A DNA stretch of 64,000 bases, taken from assembly GCF_954871325.1 (NCBI RefSeq), contig NC_088775.1:18701561-18765560 (forward strand), read 5' to 3'. The stretch comes from Gordionus sp. m RMFG-2023. Lineage: Eukaryota; Nematomorpha; Gordioida; Chordodea; Parachordodidae. Below are positions 45,818-57,785 of this stretch, one piece after another. Position 1 is the first letter of the stretch. Each line of letters opens with the position of its first letter. The position numbers were made by a program, and so were the translations under genes. The notes below the pieces were generated by a model. That model searched no databases. It was not told the origin of the DNA and saw only the letters and a list, made by a program, of their open reading frames with translations.

Positions 45818-47110
45818 ACAATTGTCATAATCGTTATTTTATAAGTTTTTTGAATTTTTTTGAAGAAAATAGGTTAAAATAAGTATTAATAACATGTGTA
45901 AATATAAATTTAGTGAAGATGTACCAAAGAAAAGTGACAATTGTCATAATCGCTATTTTTAAAGTTTTTTGATTTTTTTTGACGACAATATGTTAAAATA
46001 AGTATTAATAACATGTTTAAATAAAAATTTAGTGAAGATGTACCATAGAAAATTGACAATTGTCATAATAGTTATTTTTAAAGTTTTTTGAATTTTTTTG
46101 AAGAAAATATGTTAAAATAAGTATTAAAAACATGTTTAAATAAAAATTTAGTGAAGATGTACCATAGAAAAGTGACAATTGTCATAATCGTTATTTTATA
46201 CGTTTTTTGAATTTTTTTGAAGAAAATATGTTAAAATAAGTATTAAAAACATGTTTAAATAAAAATTTAGTGAAGATGTACCATAGAAAAGTGACAATTG
46301 TCATAATCGTTATTTTATACGTTTTTTTGAATTTTTTTGAAGAAAATAGGTTAAAATAAGTAGTAAAAACATGTTTAAATAAAAATTTAGTGAAGATGTA
46401 CCATAGAAAAGTGACAATTATCATAATCGTTATTTTATAAGTTTTTGGAATTTTTTGTAAGAAAATTTGTTAAAATAAGTATTAATAACATGTGTAAATA
46501 TAAATTTAGTGAAGATGTACCATAGAAAAGTGACAATTGTCATAATCGTTATTTTATAAGTTTTTTGAATTTTTTTGAAGAAAATATGTTAAAATAAGTA
46601 TTGATAACATGTTTAAATAAAATTTAGTGAAGATGTACCATAGAAAATTGACATTGTCATAATGGTTATTTTTAAAGTTTTTTGAATTTTTTGACGAAAA
46701 TATGTTAAAATAAGTATTAATAACATGTGTAAATATAAATTTAGTGAAGACAATGAAAAGTGACAATTGTCATAATCGTTATTTTTAAAGATTTTTGAAT
46801 TTTTTTGACGAAAATATGTTAAAATAAGTATTAATAACATGTGTAAATATAAATTTAGTGAAGACAATGAAAAGTGACAATTGTCATAATCGTTATTTTT
46901 AAAGATTTTTGAATTTTTTTGACGAAAATATGTTAAAATAAGTATTAATAACATGTGTAAATATAAATTTAGTGAAGATGTACTCTAGATAAGCGACAAT
47001 TGTCATAATCATTATTTTTTAAATTTTTTGATTTTTGTTGACGAAATAATAACATGTTTAAATAAAAATTTAGTGAAGATGTACTATAGAAAAGTGACAA
47101 TTGTCATAAT
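45818..47110 (+). repeat. Left array: ~118-bp units, 12 copies
   Basis: Each unit has GTGACAATTGTCATAATCGT, a TTTTTGAATTTTTTTGACG-like run, AAAATAAGTATTAATAACAT and AAATTTAGTGAAGATGTACC. Spacings of the palindrome are mostly 110-122 bp. The 60-110-codon frames across it are repeat products, not genes. Confidence 0.93.
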
Positions 47111-47454
47111 TGTTATTTTTAAAATTTCTTTGATGTAAATGGGTAAAAATATAGATTGTAAAATTAAAATTGCCTGAGTATATGCCATAGAAACACATAT
47201 GGTAATAATAGATTCTTCCCCAAAAACAGGAGCAAATTGGCATTTTATTACATTTGTTCATCGGGTCAGAAATTAATATGCAAAATTTATATCATAATAT
47301 CTAATCCTAAGTTAGAAATTATTATTTTTTTTATCAATTTTCATCAGACAATCTTGTTTAAAATTTGGGTAAACTTTTTTTTCTATTTTAAAATCAATAT
47401 CGATGCGAGTTAACTATTTTCGTCAAAAAAAATCAAAAAACTTTAAAAATAACG

Positions 47455-50095
47455 ATTATGACAATTGTCGCTTATCTAGAGTACATCTTCACTAAATTTT
47501 TATTTAAACATGTTATCAATACTTATTTTAAAATATCTTTGTCAATAAAATTCAAAAAACTTTAAAAATAACAATTATGACAAATGTCACTTTTCATTGG
47601 TACATCTTCACTAAATTTATATTTACACATGTTATTAATACTTATTTTAACATATTTTCGTCAAAAAAATTCAAAAAACTTTAAAGATAACGATTATGAC
47701 AATTGTCACTTTTCTATAGTACATCTTCACTAAATTTTTATTTAAACATGTTTTTAATATTTATTTTAACATATTTTCTTCAAAAAAATTCAAAAAACTT
47801 TAAAAATAACAATTATGACAAATGTCACTTTTCATTGGTACATCTTCACTAAATTTATATTTACACATGTTATTAATACTTATTTTAACATATTTTCTTC
47901 AAAAAAAATCAAAAAACTTTAAAATTAACGATTATGACAAATGTCACTATCTTCACTAAATTTATATTTAAAAAACTTTAAAAATAGCGATTATGACAAT
48001 TTTCACTTTTCATTGGTACATCTTCACTAAATTTATATTTACACATGGGATTAATACTTATTTTAACATATTTTCGTCAAAAAACTTTAAAAATAACGAT
48101 TATGTCAATTGTCACTTTTCTATGGTACATCTTCACTAAATTTATATTTACACATGTTATTAATACTTATTTTAACATATTTTCGTCAAAAAAATTCAAA
48201 AAACTTTAAAAATAGCGATTATGACAATTGTCACTTTTCATTGGTGCATCTTCACTAAATTTATATTTACACATGTTATTAATACTTATTTTAACTAATT
48301 TTCGTCAAAAAAATTCAAAAAACTTTAAAATTAACTATTATAACAATTGTCACTTTTCATTGGTACATCTTCACTAAATTTATATTTACACATGTATTCT
48401 TATTTTAACATATTTTCGTCAAAAAAATTCGAAAAACTTTAAAAATAACGATTATGACAATTGTCACTTTTCTATGGTACATCTTCACTAAATTTATATT
48501 TACACATGTTATTAATACTTATTTTAACAAATTTTCGTCAAAAAAATTCAAAAAACTTTAAAATTAACCATTATGACAATTGTCACTTTTCAATGGTACA
48601 TCTTCACTAAATTTCGTCAAAAAAATTGGAAAAACTTTAAAAATAACGATTATGACAATTGTCACTTTTCTATGGTACATCTTCACTAAATTTATATTTA
48701 CACATGTTATTAATACTTATTTTAACAAATTTTCGTCAAAAAAATTCAAAAAACTTTAAAATTAACTATTATGACAATTGTCACTTTCATTGGTACATCT
48801 TCACTAAATTTATATTTACACATGTTATTAATTCTTACTTTAACATATTTTCGTCAAAAAAATTCGAAAAACTTTAAAAATAACGATTATGACAATTGTC
48901 ACTTTTCTATGCTACATCTTCACTAAATTTATATTTACACATGTTATTAATACTTATTTTAACAAATTTTCGTCAAAAAAATTCAAAAAACTTTAAAATT
49001 AACCATTATGACAATTGTCACTTTTCATTTGTACATCTTCACTAAATTTATATTTACACATGTTATTAATTCTTATTTTAAAATATTTTCGTCAAAAAAA
49101 TTCGAAAAACTTTAAAAATAACGATTATGACAATTGCCACTTTTCTATGGTACATCTTCACTAAATTTATATTTACACATGTTATTAATACTTATTTTAA
49201 CAAATTTTCGTCAAAAAAATTCAAAAAACTTTAAAATTAACTATTATGACAATTGTCACTTTTCATTGGTACATCTTCACTAAATTTATATTTACACATG
49301 TTATTAATTCTTATTTTAACATATTTTCGTCAAAAAATTCGAAAAACTTTAAAAATAACGATTATGACAATTGTCCCTTTTCTATGGTACATCTTCACTA
49401 AATTTATATTTACACATGTTATTAATACTTATTTTAACAAATTTTCGTCAAAAAAATTCAAATAACTTTAAAATTAACCATTATGACAATTGTCACTTTT
49501 CATTTGTACATCTTCACTAAATTTATATTTACACATGTTATTAATTCTTATTTTAACATATTTTCGTCAAAAATATTCGAAAAACTTTAAAAATAACGAT
49601 TATGACAATTGTCACTTTTCTATGGTACATCTTCACTAAATTTATATTTACACATGTTATTAATACTTATTTTAACAAATTTTCGTCAAAAAAATTCAAA
49701 AAACTTTAAAATTAACCATTATGACAATTGCACTTTTCATTGGTACATCTTCACTAAATTTATATTTACACATGTTATTAATTCTTATTTTAACATATTT
49801 CGTCAAAAAAATTCGAAAAACTTTAGAAATAACGATTATGACAATTGTCACTTTTCTATGGTACATCTTCACTAAATTTATATTTACACATGTTATTAAT
49901 AATTATTTTAACAAATTTTCGTCAAAAAAATTCAAAAAACTTTAAAATTAACCATTATGACAATTGTCACTTTTCATTATTACATCTTCACTAAATTTGT
50001 ATTTACACATGTTATAAATACTTATTTTAACATACTTTCTTCAAAAAAATTCAAAAAACTTATAAAAGAACGATTATGACAATTGTCACATTAAA
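47455..50095 (-). repeat. Right array: ~118-bp units, about 24 copies, inverted
   Basis: The same unit as in 45818-47110, in reverse orientation and twice as long. From about 48300 to 49900 a higher-order pattern appears: units with ATTAACCATTATGAC alternate with units with ATAACGATTATGAC, so the recent expansion used a two-unit (~237-bp) block. Confidence 0.93.
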
Positions 50096-50554
50096 ATATT
50101 ATCCTTAAAAAGATCATATAAAATAACATCAAAAAAGTTTCATAAAATCCACCTCATTTAATAATAAATAGATAATTTTAAAAAAATGATAAAAGATTTC
50201 ACCTAAAAGATTGTTTATTTATCTAATAAAATTTACAATATAATTCCTCAATAAAAGATGTATTTACAAAGAAGATTGTGAAAATCACTAATAAATTATA
50301 TTTAAAGAATATTACATTTTTATAATATAGCAGCATATTATTTTTTTTTATTAAAAAAACATCAAATAAATAAATTTATTTTCATTTCAAAATATAATAA
50401 TATAAATAAAAAATATTAAATCCTATCATGTTTATTTGTTGATAATAATAAAATATTTACATTAAATATAAATAAAATAAATTATTTTACTAAAATAAAT
50501 AAATAATAATTAATGCTATTAGCATCGATGCAGAATTTTAAATAATTTATTTTA

Positions 50555-50800
50555 GCCAATTTTTAGGCTTAGCCCATTTTTAGGCTTAGCCAATTTTTAG
50601 GCTTAGCCGATTTTTAGGCTTAGCCGATTTTTAGGCTTAGCCGATTTTTAGGCTTAGCCTAATTAGGTTTAGCCGATTTTTAGGCTTAGCCTAATTAGGT
50701 TTAGCCGATTTTTAGGCTTAGCCTAATTAGGCTTAGCCGATTTTTAGGCTATACCTAATTAGGCTTAGCCGATTTTTCCACCTAAAATCTCGGCTAAGCC
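50555..50800 (-). repeat. Subterminal 16-32-bp repeats of the foldback element
   Basis: About ten copies of TTTTTAGGCTTAGCCGA, some with an inserted CCTAATTAGG palindrome. The left arm has the inverse at about 45225-45345 in fewer copies. Such clusters are where hAT transposases usually bind. Confidence 0.85.
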
Positions 50801-51652
50801 GTTTTTAGTCGGCTAAAATTAGCCGATTACGCAACACTAATCCCGACTCTACTATGATGTCGGTAAATATATTAAATGAGTTGAGAAGGTAAATATAATT
50901 CTAATTATTTATATACAATCATTCATATTTCATATTTAGAGATGCCTGTGTTAAGCAAAATCCGGCTTTAGACGAGATTGAGGATTATTTGGCGGATCCT
51001 GTAGCTAAGACAACAGTGGATGTTCTTGGTTGGTGGTCTGGAAATTCCAAGAGATTCCCTAGGTTGTCGAATATGGCGAGAGATTATTTAGGGCAACAAA
51101 CAACATCGGTTGCGAGTGAAAGATTGTTTTCAAGGGCTGCCGATATTTATACCAACAAAAGAAACAGAATGTCATCGTCTCTGAAAGAATGTCTTTCATT
51201 AAATTCATGGGACATTAATATTTTAAATTTAAAAGAAGATTTATGGAAATAATTTTTTAGCAGATTTTATTTATACATTTAATATAAAGTGAATGTTTTT
51301 TTTATAAATATAGAATATATATAGTTAAAAAATGCGTCCCTATTTATTTTTTTTAAAATTTATAAAATAGTTTTATCGAATCGACGTAAGATATAAAATA
51401 GATATTTTAACTAAATGATCTTGTAATAAAATGAACTTGACTCTAGCGTAAATTCCGACTGTTTTCTAAGTTTATTTTTCATGAATTCGAAGATACAGAA
51501 TAATATTAGCGTCTTGTTTTTTATAAGAATTAAATATATGAAATTATTTGACAAAATGTAATGATATCTCAAACAAAAATTTTAAGCTAAATTATTTTTA
51601 AAATATAGGGCTCGAGTAGAGGGTATATTAGAGTTTTTTATATATTTACCTG

Positions 51653-52250
51653 TAGTTATAAATAAAACTGTTGATTGATTTAAATTTGAATATTATTTAT
51701 TTTATATGTTGATTGATTTAAATTTGAATATTATTTATTTTATATTTAAGTTTTTCAATTAACTTTTAAAATATATATATATATAATATTTGTGGATGAA
51801 AATAGATAGTAATAAAAATAGTTAAAATAAGTTCTTACATTTATTATTTACCTGGTGCCCCGGTTACGGTGGTACGTTTTTCGTTTTAAATTAAATTTAA
51901 ATGATAAAAGTTTTAAAAAAAAATTAAAAAATATCCTTACCTTGAATTCTTTAGTAAAAATAAAAAGTAAACGAATTACTTATCAAATTCGTCGTTCGAT
52001 ATTGGAGATGATATAAGGACAAATAAAAATTTTTTGACTTTTCTTTTCGATAGTCAAAATTTTATCTAAATTTACAAAATTATAAAAGGTAAAAAAATTT
52101 TATTTAGAATAAATATTTGTTAACTTCTTGTTTCTTTTATGGCGCCCTGTTATGTTTTTGTAAAAAAAAAAAAAGAATAAAATATAGAAAATTTGCCTAA
52201 AATTAAAATAAAAAAGTATAAATTAAATTAAATTTGAAATTGATGACTAC
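51653..52250. other. AT-rich non-coding DNA
   Basis: It contains two copies of TTGATTGATTTAAATTTGAA plus its continuation (51670-51745, ~46-bp unit) and a TA run near 51770. No gene is seen. Confidence 0.6.
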
Positions 52251-52254
52251 CTTA

Positions 52255-52520
52255 TTTATTGATTTGACTACCTATTGTGACGATTGCTTAATCCATTGAG
52301 ATGACTCTATTTATATGACTACCTATTGTGACGATTGCTTTATCCATTGAGATGACTATATTTATATGACTACCTTTGTGGTGACTACCTATTGTGACGA
52401 TTGCTTAATCCATTGAGATGACTCTATTTATATGACTACCTTTGTGGTGACTACCTATTGTGACGATTGCTTAATCCATTGAGATGACTCTATTTATATG
52501 ACTACCTATTGATTACCTAT
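52255..52520. repeat. Minisatellite, ~50-bp unit, about five copies
   Basis: Unit built from GACTACCTATTGTGACGATT and GCTTAATCCATTGAGATGAC, with shortened variants (TACCTTTGTGGTGACTAC). Confidence 0.88.
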
Positions 52521-52584
52521 TGTGTTGATTTATTCAAGTATTATAACTTTTTATAAATTTTATTGTAAATAAAATATTAATTAG

Positions 52585-52773
52585 AAAACTCAAAAAGAAA
52601 ATAATTTCATAATCTATAAAGGTTATGAATATATCTACCATAAGAAAGGTAAAAATGCAACTTATTTTACCTGTAGAAAAAGGTGTGGAGGCCGAGGAAA
52701 ATTGATGGCCGATTACAAATTTATCATAAGTATGAAACATGATATAACTTGCAAATTAAAACAAGGTACATAG
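52585..52773 (+). pseudogene. Orphan FLYWCH-type zinc finger fragment
   Basis: The frame reads NNFIIYKGYEYIYHKKGKN, then ATYFTCRKRCGGRGKL and IISMKHDITCK, ending in TAG at 52773. GYEYIYHKKGKNATYFTC followed by a second Cys and a His is the FLYWCH pattern (hydrophobic-GY-aromatic, Y-W/F-x-C, C, H). FLYWCH fingers are found in MULE transposases and some animal DNA-binding proteins. Strand is opposite to the MULE at 56364-57752, and no MULE catalytic domain lies downstream. It may be an exon of a lost MULE or a host fragment; no start codon or splice partner is evident. Confidence 0.55.
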
Positions 52774-54255
52774 ATTTAATGTGATACAGTAAATAAATTT
52801 AATAATTTAGGAATTCAGTCCTTTCATAAGAGATAATCAATCCTTTCCTCTTGAAAGTATAAATTTTTTATCAATTGTCTTTAGTATGTTTAATGATTTT
52901 AGGCCAAAATTTAATTCAGCCAACCTATAATGTAGTAGAAAAAGATGCATAGGCTTTGGTCACTTTATGACTTTTTAGTGGAGTAATACATTATGGGAAC
53001 ATTTATTGGTTACAGTCCGCAATTACTATTATTAAATAATGATAAAAAAGCAAATAAGCTAAAATGGCTGACAAAATGGCCCCTATAAGTTTGAAGCGAG
53101 AGATTTAAAAATATTAAAAAATTTAAACTTTACAGATTAGACAGATTTTACTATTTAAAGTAAATTATTTAATATTTAATTAATTTGATATAAAGAAAAG
53201 TTTATTTATATAAATATTAGAAAATATATAATTTTAGTATTAAATATTTATATAAATTAATAATATAATAATATAATAATATTGAAAATACATATTTATT
53301 TAAATTAGATATAAAGAAAAATATGTAAATTATGATGTAAATATATTAAATTGTAAGATTATAAGATTTTATTAAAATATAATAATTAATATAATTTATT
53401 TAATATATTTATAATATAAATTGCATATTTTAATATTATTAACATATTTAATAAATAGAATTTATTCAATATTATATATATTTTTTATAATAATTCATAA
53501 CAAATTTTTCTTCTGCATTAGATAACTTATCTGTTTAATAATAAAAATATAAATCAATTTTTTTGTAATATTTATTCTAAAAAAATAACCTAGAATGGTA
53601 AACTAGGAGTCATTTATTTACCTCGTTTTCTGTATATAATTTCATGAGACTTGTAGCTGGGTAGAAAATAAATTTGAGGGTAAATGGAAAATAGATATTT
53701 ATTATTTCTATAAATATCACATTTACTCATATATTTTAATATTTTTTGTTATTTCTAATGATTAATGAAATCGTTAATTTTTTTACTAGGAACTATATAA
53801 ATAAAAATTTTACAGTAGGTATATATACTTATTATTCCTTTAAATACTGATTAACTCATTTTTTTTTTGTTATTTCTAATGATTAATGGGATCGTTGATT
53901 ATTTTTTCTTACTAAGAACTCCTTTGATAAAATTTTTACAGTAGGTTATTACTATTATTCCTTTAAATATCTGATTAACTTATGGATACATATTAATTTC
54001 TTTTTATTTCAAGTGTATAATTTGACAATACAAAACATTAAATTATTATTCATTATAAAATTTTTCTAAAAATTCGCGTAGACAATATTAAAAATTTATT
54101 TTATAAGAATTTAATTACATATATCAGGTTAAATAAAAAAAATAATTTTATAAAAGTGCGCGAAACAATAATAAAAATGATAATTTTGAATTGAAATAAT
54201 TTATAAAAAAAATATAACGACAATAAATATAAGTTATACAAACTGATAAAAAAAT
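52774..54255. other. AT-rich non-coding DNA with a diverged ~150-bp duplication
   Basis: The block TTGTTATTTCTAATGATTAA followed by TGAAATCGTTAATTTTTT occurs at about 53747 and 53870, with similar flanks. The rest is very AT-rich without a gene. Confidence 0.6.
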
Positions 54256-54351
54256 ATACAAAGCAGTGACGAAGCGTCAAGTTTACTACTAGGGAAGCAA
54301 TCAAAAAAAAAATTTTATTTTTATTTTAGTCAAACTCAAACCATAAAAACA

Positions 54352-55450
54352 TTAAGATTTACAAATAAGTGGTATTCGTCTTTGTTTTTGAGTAAAATGA
54401 TCAAGTACTGCATTATAAAAGTTATCGCTAGATTTTAAATTTTTTAATAATTTTTTTTCAATCGAAATCAAAGATAGATTCGATAATTGATTTTGGGCCA
54501 TCCTGTTTCTGCAATAAGATTTGATTCTTTTTAAGATGAAAAACTCCGTTCTGCACATGCTGTTGTTGAAGCCAAAGTTAAGATGAATTTGCATAATTTA
54601 AAAAACTTTAAAACTTTTCATCAAATTGGTGCATATTAAAAATTCAAGTATTTCATTAACATTCTTTTTCTTTCTAAATTGACCATCCCAAAACACTACC
54701 TTTAATTAGGTTTCCAGCTTGTGTAAGTCGAAAAATTGAGAATAAGTGTCATTTAAATTATCTAATAAATATTTTGGGTAATTAATTATTTGGAATTTAC
54801 TAATATCTAAAAATTCGGCGAATTTAATATTTTTTGGTGTAAGACATTTGAAATAGAATTAATCAAATCATTTTGAATATTGCTTGATAGTCCAATAAAA
54901 ACTGCACTATTTCTAAATGATGTTTCAAAAGTAAATTTTCTTCCGCGAGCAAATAAATTAATACAATATAATTTTCTCTTCATCATCACCATGCAATACG
55001 AGCTCCTGAATTCAAAGAAAACATATAGAGTTAGTTGATCAATATTTTCAATATTTATCTATTTGATTTGACTTTAGAATTATGCTGTTCGATTGATATT
55101 TTGCGCATCGAATTTATCATATTTTCAATACGATTTTGGCCGAATGTTTTTAATTAAATCATCGACTGCAAATGAGCGGTTGATTCTTTGCCGTTTAACT
55201 GCCTTTGGAAAATTATTCATATCCAAAAATCTTTTATCATTCCAAACATATTTTTCCTTTGGGAATAATAGGCATGACCAACAATATAGAGGATTATAAA
55301 ATTTACATCCAGTTAGCCATTAATATTTTTCATATTTATCGATAGAAAAATTATGGATGCAAGTTTTGATTTCTTTATTAAGTTTTATAAAATTGGTTTT
55401 GGTCTTTCTTTTTCAATAATCAATTTTTTCGCATCAAAATTTCTTGAGCT
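54352..55450 (-). pseudogene. ZMYM1-like hAT transposase remnant
   Basis: In minus-strand order: a TTF-type zinc finger at about 55090-55330 (WLTGCKFYNPLYCWSCLLFP, then EKYVWNDKRFLDMNNFPKAV), a segment at 54807-54992 (FIGLSSNIQNDLINSISNVL) that matches the start of the catalytic part, and the dimerisation domain at 54352-54594 (RTEFFILKRIKSYCRNRMAQ, NQLSNLSLISIEK). The domain order is that of ZMYM1-like transposases. Stops separate the pieces and most of the catalytic core is missing, so the copy is dead. Confidence 0.82.
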
Positions 55451-55794
55451 AAATGATGTTAATAAATTTTCAATAATACAATTACAATTATTAAACATTA
55501 ATTAAGGATTTTAAAAACGAAATTTTTTTTATTTTAATAAAGTAAGGAAAAAAAACATTATATAAAAAAATTTCTTTCTCTTTTATTTATTAAAAAAATA
55601 AGCATTTTTTTATTTGCTTCCCCAATGCTTATTTTTTAAAGGTAAAATTATACAATACCATGGCATGATTTTCTCTTTATTTATTAAAAAAAACAAGCAA
55701 TATTAAATTTGCTTCCCTCATGTCACATATATTTTTTTTATCATAGTAAAAATAATAGTAAATTTTTTAACGTAAGTAATAGTAACATTTTTAA

Positions 55795-55990
55795 CGTAGT
55801 AAACAATTTTTTAGCGTTATAAAAATTATATTAATCTTTTTAACGTTATAAAAATTATATTAATATTTTTAACGTTATAAAAATTATATTAATCTTTTTA
55901 ACGTTATAAAAATTATATTAATATTTTTAACGTTATAAAAATTATATTAATCTTTTTAACGTTATAAGAATTATATTAATTTTTTTAACG
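55795..55990. repeat. ~37-bp tandem repeat inside the hAT element
   Basis: Five or six units of TTTTTAACGTTATAAAAATT followed by ATATTAATC/A. Confidence 0.88.
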
Positions 55991-56089
55991 AAGTCAGATT
56001 AGTTTATTTAGCATAGTACAGAGATTATATTAAGTTTATTTAAAATATGCTTCCCTTGCTTCTATGGACGCTTCGTCACCGATACAAAG

Positions 56090-56363
56090 GAAGGGTTTAG
56101 TGTACCATTCAGGCATTCCAATCTCAAGAACATTATGATTAGTATTATGAACTTTTACCATATAAAACTCTCCACAAATGATGATATAACAATAGTTGAG
56201 GAACATAAATAGATTTTGAAATTGGCATATACCATTTCAGCCAAACCCAACTACAATAAAATAACTTGGATCAACAGTAATAATATTTTTTTAATGATTT
56301 CAAAAAAAATATAAAACAAATTGATTAGATGATGGGCAAAAAGTCACCAGTATAAAAAATGAG
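56090..56363. other. Flank between the hAT element and the MULE gene
   Basis: Non-coding; probably 3' flank of the MULE transposase gene on the minus strand. Confidence 0.45.
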
Positions 56364-57752
56364 CTAAACACCAATAAATTTTTTAGAATATAAATATCTG
56401 GATATTTTATCTAAATATTCAATGGGACTATATAAATTTCCACAATAAAGTATCATTATCTCTCTTATTTTATAATCTAATAAGATATATTTTTTTCTTC
56501 TTTCGGTAACTTTTCGCCCATCATCTAATTGCATCAACATAAGGTCCATATCTTGTTCTATATTTTTAATGATATCAATAAATAAATAAATATTGGGGTG
56601 AGGATAAGGAACGTATTCCTTTAAAGCACGATTAAATCCTTCAACGTGGTTATTCGTCCTCACCCCTATAACATCAAATGTGTTCCACATTTCAAATTTG
56701 AACTTGGCATTACTGTTAATCCAAGTATTTTCAAAATAATTTAAAAAATCTAAAATAGAACTTAATTGAAAAGATCGAGCTTGGTTAGTTAACTCAATCA
56801 TTATAGATGGCACATCCCTATCTAATAAAAATGGGATGGCCATTATAATACGAAAAAATTTATGAATAGAAGGACTTCGCCTGTGTAGTTGGGTCAGGCG
56901 ATATTCCTGAATGCGTCTTACGATGCATTGACAGAAATGGAAATAGCAACCCTTTACAATAATTCTTGGAAAAATTTCCTTTAGGGCTAAAAATACGCCA
57001 TTTTCAAAATCTATTGTTGCACTTGGTGGCGAAAAAATTAAACCTAATGATAAGCAATAATTTTTTAATAAATAAAACATTCGAATATATGTATTTTTAT
57101 ATTTCTCTGGTAAAAGAATATACGCACAGATAATTAAAATATTATTTATAATAATATTTATAGTGTAAAATTGTTTAAATAGTTTAGGGGCGGCATTAAA
57201 CGTGCCATCTAGATATATTTTATCTGCCAAACAAAGGCGAGATAAAAGTATACGAGTAGAAAAAATAAATAATTTATTATTATCATTACAAATTAAAAAA
57301 TTATTATTAGTTATTGTGTATGTTCCTCAAGCAATGCTATATCAGCATTTGTGCGAGGTAAGAAGGGCCACGTCGATTGAATAACGCGTGCGATAATTGT
57401 TTTTAACGACAAAAATGTTGGTAAGGTTTAGGATGTCGCATCGCAAAGGAATCTAATTTCCTTTCGCGCATAACCTTTTTATATATTTTATGTAAGCTTA
57501 AATATTTATTTAATTTTGTTTGATTTTTTAATTCATTTAATGTAAGTAAAAGTTCATAATACTCTTCATCATTATCATGATTATGTTGCTTAGTCATCAT
57601 AAAATGAGTACCTAATATACCCCTTCCCTTACAACTTTGTAAACGACATTTATAAAAAAATCCTATATTGCGATGATATAAATATTTATTTGAATAGATT
57701 AAATTATTATTAATTTTAGATTTTATAAATTTATACGAATAATCTTCAATGC
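56364..57752 (-). pseudogene. FLYWCH-MULE transposase
   Basis: Minus strand. The 5' exon (from an acceptor TTTTATAG just above 57752) carries a FLYWCH finger: YLYHRNIGFFYKCRLQSCKG and then HNHD. Next comes a linker (LKTIIARVIQSTWPFLP in a shifted frame at about 57350-57420). The MULE catalytic domain follows (56364-57300): KIYLDGTFNAAPKLFKQFYT, then IDFENGVFLALKEIFP, the GCYFHFCQCI motif and RTNNHVEGFNRALKEYVP. DGTF...D...CxxH with E is the MULE DDE core. Frame changes near 57412 and 57310 imply at least two frameshifts, so it is probably inactive, although the catalytic segment is one open frame of 288 residues. Terminal inverted repeats were not found. Confidence 0.85.
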
Positions 57753-57785
57753 CTATAAAAGATAATTTCCAGATAAAATTAGCAG

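Larger units (their letters stand above)
45202..50839. mobile_element. 5.6 kb foldback element with hAT termini and ~36 palindromic units
   Basis: It starts TAGTGTTGCGTAATCGGCTA and ends with the inverse, flanked by perfect 8-bp duplications ATCCCGAC (45194-45201 and 50840-50847) within the transposase gene of H. Each arm consists of a subterminal block of TAGGCTTAGCCGATTTT-type motifs, about 450 bp of AT-rich sequence, and an array of ~118-bp units. The two arrays are inverted to each other around a ~300-bp spacer (about 47140-47440). No transposase is encoded. The whole could fold into a hairpin of about 2 kb arms. Confidence 0.93.
43006..51252 (+). pseudogene. BED-finger hAT transposase gene of element H
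   Basis: A first exon from about 43006 encodes a BED-type half finger (CSLCQKMY). The catalytic region follows at 43870-44710: HPDSLFGARKL, ISLTTDLWTQNS, ITHDNGSNIIAALDLIN and RCLAHIINIIVK, which are typical hAT motifs. Then comes a helical part (44748-45190), and after the foldback insertion the dimerisation domain (50940-51252, VASERLFSRAADIYTNKRNR). Introns of 46 nt (44702-44747) and 51 nt (50889-50939) have GT...AG ends; the latter joins R and D codons in frame. About three apparent frameshifts lie between 44160 and 44350, so the gene is dead even without the insertion. Confidence 0.85.
41273..51652 (+). mobile_element. Decayed autonomous-type hAT transposon H, host of nested insertions
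   Basis: The left end (from CAGGTAAATATATT at 41273) and right end (inverse, to 51652) match over about 230 bp of inverted repeat, including the block ACCCTCTACC and AAACAAGACGCTAATATT. Inside is an intron-bearing BED-hAT transposase gene. Nested in it are MITEs at 42603, 43200 and 43588 and a foldback element at 45202-50839. Flanks TATATTTA and TAGTTATA are only a weak match for an 8-bp duplication. Without insertions H is about 4.0 kb. GC-rich GGCCCGGCCCG blocks at 41988, 42103 and 42910 are unexplained. Confidence 0.82.
54264..56081 (-). mobile_element. hAT transposon of ZMYM1/TTF-finger type, 1.8 kb, degenerate
   Basis: Inverted ends CAGTGACGAAGCGTC / GACGCTTCGTCACCG are flanked by perfect 8-bp duplications ATACAAAG (54256-54263 and 56082-56089). 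Subterminal GGGAAGCA motifs occur at both ends. A transposase remnant reads on the minus strand. Confidence 0.93.

Noticed and set aside
46191-49945. Many frames of 60-113 codons in the foldback arrays
   Set aside because: The same peptide recurs with each repeat unit in either orientation; no start, splice or conservation evidence.
45818-50095. CRISPR-like array
   Set aside because: Whole ~118-bp units repeat, with no variable spacers, in a eukaryotic transposon.
41265-51660. Clear 8-bp target duplication for hAT H
   Set aside because: TATATTTA and TAGTTATA agree at only about five positions; treated as weak evidence at most.
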